Positions 1-6,045 of a stretch of DNA of 6,405 nt are shown here, in pieces. Source of the stretch: Thermoplasmata archaeon (lineage in GTDB: Archaea > Thermoplasmatota > Thermoplasmata > SG8-5); assembly GCA_023136815.1 (NCBI GenBank), contig JAGLQM010000048.1, forward strand, positions 1 through 6,405. Direction: 5' to 3'. The notes beneath the pieces were generated by a model. The model made no database searches. It saw nothing but the letters and a program-made list of their open reading frames with translations, and was not told where the DNA came from. Numbering within the stretch: the first letter of the stretch is position 1; the number at the start of each line of letters is the position of its first letter. The position numbers and the translations under genes were made by a program.

Positions 1-2
1 TA

Positions 3-689
3 GTCAATCCAGATGACAAACATGCCATTGAAGAGGCTCTCCGTTTAAAGGAGAAACACGGAGGGAAAGTGACGGTTCTATCGATGGGGCCGCCCCAGGC
101 AGGCGATGCACTTCGTGAGGCCAGTGCAATGGGAGCCGATGAAATGGTTCTACTATGCGATAGAGCATTCGCAGGTGCCGATACCTGGGCCACATCCTAT
201 ACTCTGGGTGAAGCAGCAAAGAAGATTGGCTACGACCTCATCATCTGCGGCCGTGAGGCAATTGATGGAGATACCGCCCAGATAGGCCCCCAGATGGCTG
301 AACATCTTGAACTTCCACAGATAACTTATGTTCGAAAAACAGATGTCACAGATGGCAAGATAATTTGCGAACGTGCCCTTGAAGATGGATATGAAAAGGT
401 AGAAGCAAATCTGCCTGCACTTTTGACAGTCATATCAGATGTTAATAAACCAAGATACCCAAGTGTAAGGGGAATCGTGGAAGCCTACCAGGAGAAGAAA
501 ATCACAACCTGGACAGCCGCTGATATACAGGCAGATAGTGCTTGTATCGGTCTTGACGGTTCACCAACATCTGTGAAAAAATCATTCGCACCGGAGCCAA
601 AGGGCGAGGGCGAAATACTTGAAGGCACAACCAATGAAGTTTGCAAGCAACTTGTTGCCAAACTGATGGACAAGAATGTGGTGAGGTGA
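3..689 (+). CDS. etfB: Electron transfer flavoprotein beta subunit, 5' end outside window
   Basis: This is the beta subunit of the soluble flavoprotein that passes electrons between dehydrogenases (such as acyl-CoA dehydrogenases) and a quinone, ferredoxin or NAD-linked partner. The frame is open from base 3 and starts with VNPDDKHAIEEALRLKEK, the region that in family members follows an N-terminal strand of about 30-35 residues; that part and the real start codon are therefore missing. A GTG at 69 is internal, not the start. Supporting motifs are GREAIDGDTAQIGPQ near window residues 80-94, which belongs to the nucleotide-binding core, and the ETF-beta signature VNKPRYPSVRGI near residues 147-158. 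The C-terminal KGEGEILEG and the terminal helix are also normal. The stop codon overlaps an SD-like GAGGTGAT that serves a small downstream frame. etfA follows, so the pair forms one heterodimer. Whether the complex bifurcates electrons cannot be decided here. Confidence 0.95.
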   Translation, partial: VNPDDKHAIEEALRLKEKHGGKVTVLSMGPPQAGDALREASAMGADEMVLLCDRAFAGADTWATSYTLGEAAKKIGYDLIICGREAIDGDTAQIGPQMAEHLELPQITYVRKTDVTDGKIICERALEDGYEKVEANLPALLTVISDVNKPRYPSVRGIVEAYQEKKITTWTAADIQADSACIGLDGSPTSVKKSFAPEPKGEGEILEGTTNEVCKQLVAKLMDKNVVR

Positions 690-690
690 T
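683..690 (+). promoter_or_regulatory. Strong Shine-Dalgarno overlapping the etfB stop
   Basis: GAGGTGAT is a near-complete complement of the usual archaeal 16S 3' end (CACCUCC region). It overlaps the etfB stop TGA at 687-689 and stands four bases before the ATG at 695. It is more than 100 bases from the etfA start, which has its own site. It is therefore best explained as the ribosome binding site of the 33-codon frame at 695-796. Confidence 0.6.
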
Positions 691-694
691 TTGA

Positions 695-796
695 ATGAGT
701 GAAGAAAGTGAACACATTCGGAACTTCGGGAAGGCCGAAGTTTCAAATGTGCGAAAATCGCACATTCGAAAGCTCCGAATGAAAGGAGGAGATTAA
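695..796 (+). CDS. Possible 33-residue small protein or leader peptide between etfB and etfA
   Basis: ATG at 695 opens a frame of 33 codons that ends with TAA one base before the etfA ATG at 798. An SD (GAGGTGAT) stands directly upstream, and the etfA SD lies inside the last codons, an arrangement suited to translational coupling across etfB, this frame and etfA. The peptide starts MSEESEHIRNFG and ends in a basic stretch, HIRKLRMKGGD, with no signal peptide or membrane segment. HIR appears twice because of a DNA direct repeat (CACATTCG at 713 and 761). I recognise no family. Nearly the whole frame is made of inverted repeats, so the sequence may instead be selected as RNA structure and the open frame be incidental. 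That the frame can be read and the SD is present is seen in the sequence; that it is translated is inference. Confidence 0.4.
   Translation: MSEESEHIRNFGKAEVSNVRKSHIRKLRMKGGD
715..781 (+). repeat. Three nested inverted repeats forming a potential three-way junction
   Basis: Three stems can be read directly. The outer stem pairs CATTCGGA (715-722) with TCCGAATG (774-781), all eight bases matching. Inside it, AACTTCGG (722-729) pairs with CCGAAGTT (735-742) around a five-base loop, extendable by two pairs including one G-T at the cost of the inner end of the outer stem. A second inner hairpin pairs AATGTGCGA (746-754) with TCGCACATT (758-766) around a loop of AAA. The outer stem ends exactly before the etfA SD at 782-791, leaving that site exposed. 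Possible roles are mRNA processing or stabilisation between the two subunit genes, translational coupling, or a small dispersed repeat. No poly-T tract follows, so it does not look like an intrinsic terminator. Confidence 0.65.
782..791 (+). promoter_or_regulatory. Shine-Dalgarno of etfA
   Basis: AAAGGAGGAG is followed by six bases and then the ATG at 798. It fixes the etfA start and agrees with the ferredoxin domain beginning immediately after it. Confidence 0.8.
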
Positions 797-797
797 G

Positions 798-2045
798 ATG
801 GCTGAAGTAAAAATCAATGTTGACGATTGCATCGGATGCGGCATTTGCGTTAAGAAATGCCCAGAGGGATATGAACTCAATGAGGACATGAAGGCCGAAG
901 TTAAGAATCCCAATGCACCCTGCATCAAGGAAGGTGCAGAAGATTGCCCGGTAAATGCAATAGAAGTTATTGGCGAGATTGTTCCATCTGCAGCACCAGC
1001 ACCTGCCGTTCCCAAGGGAAAAATTCTTGTAAAATCATCCACCGGTGACTACAAGGGCGTAATGGTATTCGCAGAACAGAGAGGCGGCAAACTTGTGAAA
1101 GTTGCCTTCGAACTTCTGGGCCGTGGAAGAGGACTGGCAGATGAATTGGGCGTACAACTTTCAGCAACAATCATGGGCCAGGGAATTGAAGGCCTGGCAC
1201 CACAGCTTATTGCAGCCGGCGCAGATAAAGTTTACATTATTCAGGACCCAAGGCTGGAAAAATACAGCACCAGCTGCTATGCCAATGCAATGATCAAGCT
1301 CATAAATTCAGAAAAGCCGGAAATCGTGCTTTACGGCGCAACACATATCGGAAGAGATGTGGCTCCAAGAATCGCTAAACGTCTTGGAACTGGCTTGACA
1401 GCAGACTGTACCGAATTAACAATCGAAGCCGGGACCAATATGCTGCTCCAGACAAGGCCAGCATTCGGCGGAAACATCATGGCAACCATCATGTGCCCAG
1501 ACCACAGGCCGCAAATGTCCACAGTTAGGCCGGGAATCATGAAGGCCATTGAGCCAGATGCATCCCGCCAGGGTGAGATAGTAAACTTCGACGCAGGATT
1601 AACCGACGCAGATGTCATGACCCGCATTATCGAAATAATCAAAGAGAGAAAGCAGGTGGCAAACCTGGAAGATGCAAAGGTCATTGTCTCAGGCGGCAGA
1701 GGTGTCGGTGGAACAAAGGGATTCAAAACAATTCAGGCACTGGCAGATGTTCTTAATGCAGAAGTAGGCGGTTCAAGAGTAGCAGTCGAGAAAGACTGGA
1801 TCTCCAAGGACCACCAGGTTGGCCAGACCGGTAAAAGCGTAAGGCCGCAGCTATACATTGCCTGCGGAATTTCTGGCAGCATTCAGCACCGTGCTGGTAT
1901 GCAAAACTCTGATTTCATCATTGCAATTAATAAAGACCCCAGTGCGCAGATATTTACTGTGGCAGATTTGGGAATTGTCGGAGATTTATTCGAGATTATT
2001 CCGGTACTGATTGAAGAGTTCAAGGCCGCAGATTTCGGCCAGTAG
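798..2045 (+). CDS. etfA: Electron transfer flavoprotein alpha subunit with N-terminal ferredoxin domain
   Basis: The 415-residue protein is about 90-100 residues longer than a plain EtfA because of an N-terminal ferredoxin module. Residues 1-60 hold C11-x2-C14-x2-C17-x3-C21-P and then C42-x7-C50-P-V-N-A-I. That is the pattern of single-cluster ferredoxins: C11, C14, C17 and C50 would hold one [4Fe-4S] cluster, while C21 and C42 are the pair left over. An Ala/Pro linker (about 61-73) joins it to the ETF N-terminal domain (about 75-245), followed by the FAD domain (about 290-410). The FAD domain contains GGRGVGG (299-305), VGQTGKSVRP (341-350), LYIACGISGSIQH (352-364) and ADLGIVGD (389-396), the classic ETF-alpha signatures. 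It pairs with EtfB upstream. Ferredoxin-fused EtfA is known from bifurcating or ferredoxin-linked ETFs, so electron exchange with an iron-sulfur partner is a reasonable inference. The dehydrogenase partner is not in the window. Confidence 0.96.
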   Translation: MAEVKINVDDCIGCGICVKKCPEGYELNEDMKAEVKNPNAPCIKEGAEDCPVNAIEVIGEIVPSAAPAPAVPKGKILVKSSTGDYKGVMVFAEQRGGKLVKVAFELLGRGRGLADELGVQLSATIMGQGIEGLAPQLIAAGADKVYIIQDPRLEKYSTSCYANAMIKLINSEKPEIVLYGATHIGRDVAPRIAKRLGTGLTADCTELTIEAGTNMLLQTRPAFGGNIMATIMCPDHRPQMSTVRPGIMKAIEPDASRQGEIVNFDAGLTDADVMTRIIEIIKERKQVANLEDAKVIVSGGRGVGGTKGFKTIQALADVLNAEVGGSRVAVEKDWISKDHQVGQTGKSVRPQLYIACGISGSIQHRAGMQNSDFIIAINKDPSAQIFTVADLGIVGDLFEIIPVLIEEFKAADFGQ

Positions 2046-2049
2046 GTGA
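2044..2049 (+). promoter_or_regulatory. Shine-Dalgarno of the first M20 gene, overlapping the etfA stop
   Basis: AGGTGA begins inside the etfA stop codon TAG and stands three bases before ATG at 2053. The overlap argues that this peptidase gene is read from the same transcript as etfBA. Confidence 0.6.
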
Positions 2050-2052
2050 ATA

Positions 2053-3144
2053 ATGATAGACAAGCAACATCTGCTATCAGGTGGGCCTGATAGCAGCGCC
2101 ATTGACTTGCTTGTCCAACTTGTTAAAGCCCAGAGTGAGCCAGATTCCGAGAAGGATTCGGTTCTGAATGTGGTAATTCCGCATCTGGAAAAAATGGGCC
2201 TGACAATCCATCGGCATGAAAATAATGGGAATCCAGCAATATTTGCTACCAGGGGTTCTCCCACAATTCTCTTCAACGGTCATCTTGATACGGTTCCAAA
2301 AGGTACTGGCTGGAGTTTTGAGAACGGCCAGGTTGTTGGATCTCGAATTTATGGCCGTGGCTCATTGGACATGAAGGGCGGCTGTATTTCATTACTATTG
2401 GCTGCTGAAATTTTAACTGAAAAAGATATAGATTTCGCAATAATTTACACCACAGATGAGGAAGTGGGCATGGCCGGTGCGAATGAGGTTGCCAGGCAGC
2501 ATCCTGAAATATCCAAAATTCCGCTTTTCGTCATATGCGAGCCAACTGATTTGTGCCCGGTTGTTGATGAGAAAGGGATAGTTCAATTCCGCATAACAAC
2601 CACTGGAAAAAACGCCCATGCCAGCATGCCTGAATTGGGGCGGAACGCAATAGCAGACCTTGTGGTTCGTCTCAACAAACTCATAGAATCCGAGCTATAC
2701 GGAAAGAGCCAGCATGATCCGGTGACAATAGGAATCAACATTATTTCCGGGGGAATGGGACTCAATGTAATGCCAGATATTGCATCAGCGGATGTAGATG
2801 TCCGATTTCCGGCAACCTACTCCAATGATGAGATGTTCGGCATTCTGAAAAAAATAGTTCGGGCTGACGATCAGTTTGTTGAAGTAGAATTACTTCATGA
2901 ACTTCCTCCTGTGAAATCTGCAATCTCGGATGAGATGCTGGCCAGAATCGAAAAATTAACTGGCGGTAAATCCTATAAGGTTTCCTATGGCACGGAAATG
3001 GCAGTTTTCGGCAGGCTGAACAATAATATTCTGGTACTGGGGCCAGGCGGACCAACAATGGCACATCAGACTGACGAGTGGATTGATATTAATGATGTGG
3101 TTCGGGCAGTGGAAGTTTATGTTGAGCTGGCCGAGCTACTGTAA
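2053..3144 (+). CDS. M20 family metallopeptidase, ArgE/DapE-like deacylase
   Basis: This 363-residue protein belongs to the two-zinc M20 hydrolases, cytosolic enzymes that split amide bonds of N-acyl amino acids or small peptides. All expected residues are present: H77 and D79 in GHLDTVP, bridging D106 in GRGSLDMKGG, general base E136 and ligand E137 in TTDEEVG, E163 in CEPTD, and H338 in GPTMAHQTDE. H189 in GKNAHAS opens the lid or dimerisation domain (about 175-285), which also holds GLNVMPD (236-242). Length and motifs fit the acetylornithine deacetylase / succinyl-diaminopimelate desuccinylase / LysW-lysine hydrolase group, but the substrate cannot be chosen from sequence. The gene starts 7 bases after etfA and has a good SD, so it may be co-transcribed; a functional link to electron transfer is not evident. 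No arginine or lysine biosynthesis gene lies nearby. Confidence 0.9.
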   Translation: MIDKQHLLSGGPDSSAIDLLVQLVKAQSEPDSEKDSVLNVVIPHLEKMGLTIHRHENNGNPAIFATRGSPTILFNGHLDTVPKGTGWSFENGQVVGSRIYGRGSLDMKGGCISLLLAAEILTEKDIDFAIIYTTDEEVGMAGANEVARQHPEISKIPLFVICEPTDLCPVVDEKGIVQFRITTTGKNAHASMPELGRNAIADLVVRLNKLIESELYGKSQHDPVTIGINIISGGMGLNVMPDIASADVDVRFPATYSNDEMFGILKKIVRADDQFVEVELLHELPPVKSAISDEMLARIEKLTGGKSYKVSYGTEMAVFGRLNNNILVLGPGGPTMAHQTDEWIDINDVVRAVEVYVELAELL

Positions 3145-3156
3145 TTTAATTGTAAA

Positions 3157-3164
3157 TTAATATA
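3157..3164 (+). promoter_or_regulatory. Probable archaeal TATA box of purP
   Basis: TTAATATA lies in an AT-only to AT-rich stretch from 3143 to 3169, unlike anything else in this operon. Its centre is about 30 bases before the ATG at 3191. The usual archaeal spacing of about 25-27 bases to the transcription start would place that start at roughly 3186-3188, giving a leaderless or nearly leaderless mRNA. Neither candidate ATG has an SD, which agrees with this. Confidence 0.5.
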
Positions 3165-3190
3165 TGAAAAGCCCATGCACCCCTGATATC

Positions 3191-4348
3191 ATGATAGACC
3201 GCAAGGAACTCCAGGAAATCGTTCAGGGCTATGACACCGAGAAACTCACAGTGGGAATGACAGCCAGCCATTCTGCACTTGATGTCTGCGATGGTGCTGC
3301 CGAAGAGGGATTAGCAACACTGGCTGTTTGCCAGAAAGGTCGGGAAAAGACATATTCCCACTACTTCAAGGCAGACATGGGACCAGATGGCTTTTCTACC
3401 AGGGGAATGATAAATGAAGCCCTGGTGCTGAACAAGTTCAATGACATTCTGCAACCAGATAATCAGCAAATGCTTCGTGATAAAAATGTATTATGGATTC
3501 CCAATCGCTCTTTCACATCATATTCCAGCATAACCAATATTGAAAACGACTTCAGAGTGCCAATGCTTGGCTCCAGAAATTTGCTCAGGTCAGAGGATAG
3601 GGGCGAGGAACATGACTATTACTGGATGCTGGAGAAGGCCGGATTACCTTTCCCGGAGAAAATAGAAACTCCAAGGGATATTGACGGCCTGTGCATTGTC
3701 AAGCTGGCTCACAAGGTTAAAAAGCTTGAGCGTGGTTTCTTCACTGCATCCACATTTGCTGAATTTAACGAAAAAGCAGATGCACTGGTTCGGGACAATG
3801 TGATAAACCGTGAAGACCTGGACGGCGCAAGAATAGAACGTTACGTCATTGGCCCGGTTTTCAACATGGATTACTTTTATAGCCCAATAGAGCAGAAAAT
3901 GGCAAAAATGGAGCTTATAGGAATTGACTGGCGGTTCGAAACTTCACTGGACGGTCACTGCAGGCTTCCAGCAGATCAGCAAATGTCCCTGGTTGGTGAG
4001 CAAAAAACTCCTGAATATACGGTCTGTGGTCACAATTCGGCAACTTTGAGAGAGTCGCTACTTGAAAAGGCATTTGAACTTGGAGAAAAATACATCGAGG
4101 CATGCCAGGAGCATTATGCACCGGGAGTTATTGGGCCATTTTGCCTGCAAACCTGTGTGGATAAGGATTTAAATTTCTATATTTACGACGTGGCTCCAAG
4201 GGTCGGCGGCGGAACCAATGTGCACATGGCAGTTGGTCATCCATATGGAAACGCATTATGGCGGACAAATATGTCAACCGGTAGAAGACTGGCTCTGGAG
4301 ATAAAACGTGCGGTACAATTGGACAAGTTAACCGAAATAATCACGTAA
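3191..4348 (+). CDS. purP: Formate-dependent FAICAR synthetase PurP (ATP-grasp)
   Basis: PurP converts AICAR, formate and ATP to FAICAR, the next-to-last step of purine synthesis in archaea, replacing the folate-dependent formyltransferase part of PurH. The protein has 385 residues from ATG 3191. An upstream ATG at 3164 would add nine residues, but family members begin close to MIDRKEL and 3164 sits in the probable promoter. The N-terminal domain shows SHSALD (26-31) and CQKGREKTY (47-55). The ATP-grasp and C-terminal domain shows ELIGIDWRFE (241-250), LRESLL (286-291), GPFCLQT (315-321), DVAPRVGGGTN (333-343) and MSTGRRLALEIK (361-372). The RVGGGTN form is the version I associate with crenarchaeal and thermoplasmatal-type PurP rather than RIVAGTN. 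Length is slightly above the roughly 360 residues of methanogen enzymes. No other purine gene is adjacent, so a paralogue with a shifted role remains possible. Confidence 0.88.
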   Translation: MIDRKELQEIVQGYDTEKLTVGMTASHSALDVCDGAAEEGLATLAVCQKGREKTYSHYFKADMGPDGFSTRGMINEALVLNKFNDILQPDNQQMLRDKNVLWIPNRSFTSYSSITNIENDFRVPMLGSRNLLRSEDRGEEHDYYWMLEKAGLPFPEKIETPRDIDGLCIVKLAHKVKKLERGFFTASTFAEFNEKADALVRDNVINREDLDGARIERYVIGPVFNMDYFYSPIEQKMAKMELIGIDWRFETSLDGHCRLPADQQMSLVGEQKTPEYTVCGHNSATLRESLLEKAFELGEKYIEACQEHYAPGVIGPFCLQTCVDKDLNFYIYDVAPRVGGGTNVHMAVGHPYGNALWRTNMSTGRRLALEIKRAVQLDKLTEIIT

Positions 4349-4360
4349 ACTACCAGCCCC

Positions 4361-4376
4361 TAAAAATAGATAAAAC
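4361..4376 (+). promoter_or_regulatory. Weak candidate TATA region between purP and the second M20 gene
   Basis: An A/T-rich run (TAAAAATAGATAAAAC) begins 13 bases after the purP stop. It is about 26 bases before ATGs at 4392 and 4396, a spacing suitable for archaeal transcription. The ATG at 4396 is in frame with the M20 gene but would add 38 residues that do not look like family sequence. A second AT-rich run, ACTTTATCA around 4469-4477, lies about 36 bases before the preferred M20 start at 4510. Which of these acts as promoter, if either, is uncertain. Confidence 0.25.
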
Positions 4377-4509
4377 ACAGATTTGACATAGATGAATGGA
4401 ATTTTATTGTCAAATTTGGGCAGTATATTGGACATACCATGAACCCGGGTTGAGACATTCTATCAAAAACTTTATCAACAATCCATCATTCTTGAATTCC
4501 GGTAATAGC

Positions 4510-5730
4510 ATGCAGGATTTGAGCCAACCAGTAGAAAATTTGAAAGATGAAATGATTCTTTTTCTCACGGAAATGTGCAGGATAAGAGCAATAGCCCCTG
4601 ATAGCGGCGGCGATGGTGAATACGAACGTTGCCAGTACATTCAAACGCAGCTCGATAGAATGGGATTTCAGAATATAGAGATAATCAAGGCCGAGGATGG
4701 CAGGGTCAGTGCTGGCTACCGTCCGAATATTATAATTACACTTCCTGGCTCCGATGCATCCTTACCGCCTATCTGGGTCATCAGCCACATGGATATTGTT
4801 CCCGAAGGGGATTTGAACCACTGGAAGACAGATCCATATGACCCAATCCAGAAGGAAGGCAAGCTTTATGGAAGAGGTGTTGAGGACAATGGCCAGTCAC
4901 TTACGGCCAGTCTTTTCGCAGCCAAAGCACTTCTGGATTCTGGCCAGCAGCAGAAAAGGACAGTCAAGGTTGCTTTTGTTGCAGATGAAGAAGTTGGCAG
5001 CAAGTTCGGCATCCAGTATCTTCTGAAACAAAATATTTTCACCAAGGAAGACCTTATTGTCGTTCCAGACGCAGGTTCCCCTGACGGCTCCAAGATTGAA
5101 GTGGTTGAAAAATCCCATTTGCAGCTTAAAGTGATTACCCACGGAAAACAGACCCATGCCAGCCGCCCCCACAAGGGCATAAACGCATTCAGAGCGGCAT
5201 CAAAATTTGTCGCCAGGGTCTGTGACGAGCTTTATGAAATGTATGCCAGCCAGAATCCGCTCTTCGAGCCTCCTTTCTCAACATTCGAGGCCACAAAGAA
5301 GGAATCAAACGTCCCAAACGTCAACACCATACCTGGCGAGGATGTGTTCTACATGGACTGCCGCATACTCCCGACAGAAGATCTGGATGAGATACTGAAT
5401 GTCATCAGGGGCATTGCCAAGGACATCGAAAAACAAACTGGCGCAACCATTACATTTGAAAATGTGAGCATGTCCAGAGCCCCTCCAGCAACACCGCACG
5501 ATTCTCCGATTGTCAAGAAACTCCAGCAGGCTCTGAAAGAGGTTCACGGCATTGAGGCAGGACCAATTGGCATCGGCGGCGGAACATGTGCAGCACACTT
5601 CAGAAAGGAAGGACTACCGGCAGTTGTCTGGGAAACAAATGATGAACTGGCCCATGAACCCAATGAGTACACTAAAATTGATAATCTGGTGAATGATTCA
5701 AAGATATTTGCCAGACTATATCAACTTTAA
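4510..5730 (+). CDS. M20 family metallohydrolase (dipeptidase / deacylase type)
   Basis: From ATG 4510 the protein has 406 residues, a normal length for the larger M20 enzymes. The frame stays open back to ATG 4396, but those 38 residues (rich in W, Y, F and N, without a signal peptide) look non-homologous, whereas KDEMILFLTEMCRIRAI is the usual first helix. Active-site residues are complete: H93 and D95 in SHMDIVPEGD, D126 in GRGVEDNGQ, E160 and E161 in ADEEVGS, D187 in VVPDAGSPDG, and H382 in DELAHEPNEY. H216 in GKQTHASRPHKG starts the lid domain, with NVPNVNTIPGED at 267-278. An Asp at the 187 ligand position, against Glu in the first M20 protein, leans towards the dipeptidase/carboxypeptidase side of the family; substrate unknown. 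No SD precedes either start. The final residues (RLYQL) abut a transposase remnant on the other strand, so the original C-terminus may have been altered by a residue or two. Confidence 0.88.
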   Translation: MQDLSQPVENLKDEMILFLTEMCRIRAIAPDSGGDGEYERCQYIQTQLDRMGFQNIEIIKAEDGRVSAGYRPNIIITLPGSDASLPPIWVISHMDIVPEGDLNHWKTDPYDPIQKEGKLYGRGVEDNGQSLTASLFAAKALLDSGQQQKRTVKVAFVADEEVGSKFGIQYLLKQNIFTKEDLIVVPDAGSPDGSKIEVVEKSHLQLKVITHGKQTHASRPHKGINAFRAASKFVARVCDELYEMYASQNPLFEPPFSTFEATKKESNVPNVNTIPGEDVFYMDCRILPTEDLDEILNVIRGIAKDIEKQTGATITFENVSMSRAPPATPHDSPIVKKLQQALKEVHGIEAGPIGIGGGTCAAHFRKEGLPAVVWETNDELAHEPNEYTKIDNLVNDSKIFARLYQL

Positions 5731-5973
5731 GGGTCCAACTCGATATTTTTCATACATCTCATTGACCAGGATTATGCCATCATCTGAAATCGGTTCTGGT
5801 TTCTTGCCTGGCTTCATCAGTTTCGGTATCTCTTCGGTCGAGAGATACTGATTGTACTGCTGCCAGATTCGAACACGGGTTACGTCCTGGACATGGGCGA
5901 TCCAGGACATACTGGAACCTTTCTCAATCTCCCTGATAATCCAGCGGATTTTCTTGTTATTCAACTTGCGCAT
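5716..5973 (-). pseudogene. N-terminal remnant of an integrase-type (probably IS481-like) transposase
   Basis: Read on the minus strand, ATG at 5973 starts MRKLNNKKIRWIIREIEKG, followed by a helix-turn-helix region (about residues 10-45), then KPGKKPEPISDDGI and MYEKYRVGP. This is the start of transposases with an N-terminal HTH domain and a C-terminal DDE integrase core of the kind common in archaeal insertion sequences. Only about 81-84 residues remain of the 250-300 or more expected, and none of the DDE catalytic residues is present. The frame runs into the end of the second M20 gene and stops at 5716-5718. The last residues, LKL, may still be transposase sequence, so the breakpoint lies between about 5719 and 5731. 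There are no internal stops, so the loss may be recent. No SD precedes the start. It cannot be functional as a transposase; expression as an isolated DNA-binding peptide is conceivable but unsupported. Confidence 0.7.
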
Positions 5974-6045
5974 AACCGGAATAAAATTAGGTGTTAAAGT
6001 ATTTCGGGATACTACAGAATATTATAGGGTCAAACACGAATTTAG
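5731..6045 (-). mobile_element. Truncated insertion sequence, one end preserved
   Basis: The stretch from directly behind the second M20 stop codon to about 6045 contains the transposase start region and 72 bases upstream of it that hold no gene. That upstream part, read on the minus strand, includes TTCGTGTTTGACCCTATAA, which could be the terminal inverted repeat and the transposase promoter, but the other end is absent so the repeat cannot be confirmed. A short palindrome AGTAT-TTCGGG-ATACT occurs at 5998-6013. The boundary at 6045 is set by the start of the structured region and is an estimate. Confidence 0.45.

Noticed and set aside
69..71. GTG as start of etfB
   Set aside because: The upstream codons from base 3 encode the conserved VNPDDKHAIEEAL region of ETF-beta, so the gene starts before the window.
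4..219. Minus-strand open frame opposite etfB
   Set aside because: It lies within the strongly supported etfB frame, has a low-complexity His/Pro/Leu composition and no recognisable motif. The same applies to the other long opposite-strand frames under etfA, both M20 genes and purP.
722..766. Intrinsic terminator between etfB and etfA
   Set aside because: The hairpins are strong but no T-run follows them and etfA with a good SD comes directly after, so termination is not supported.
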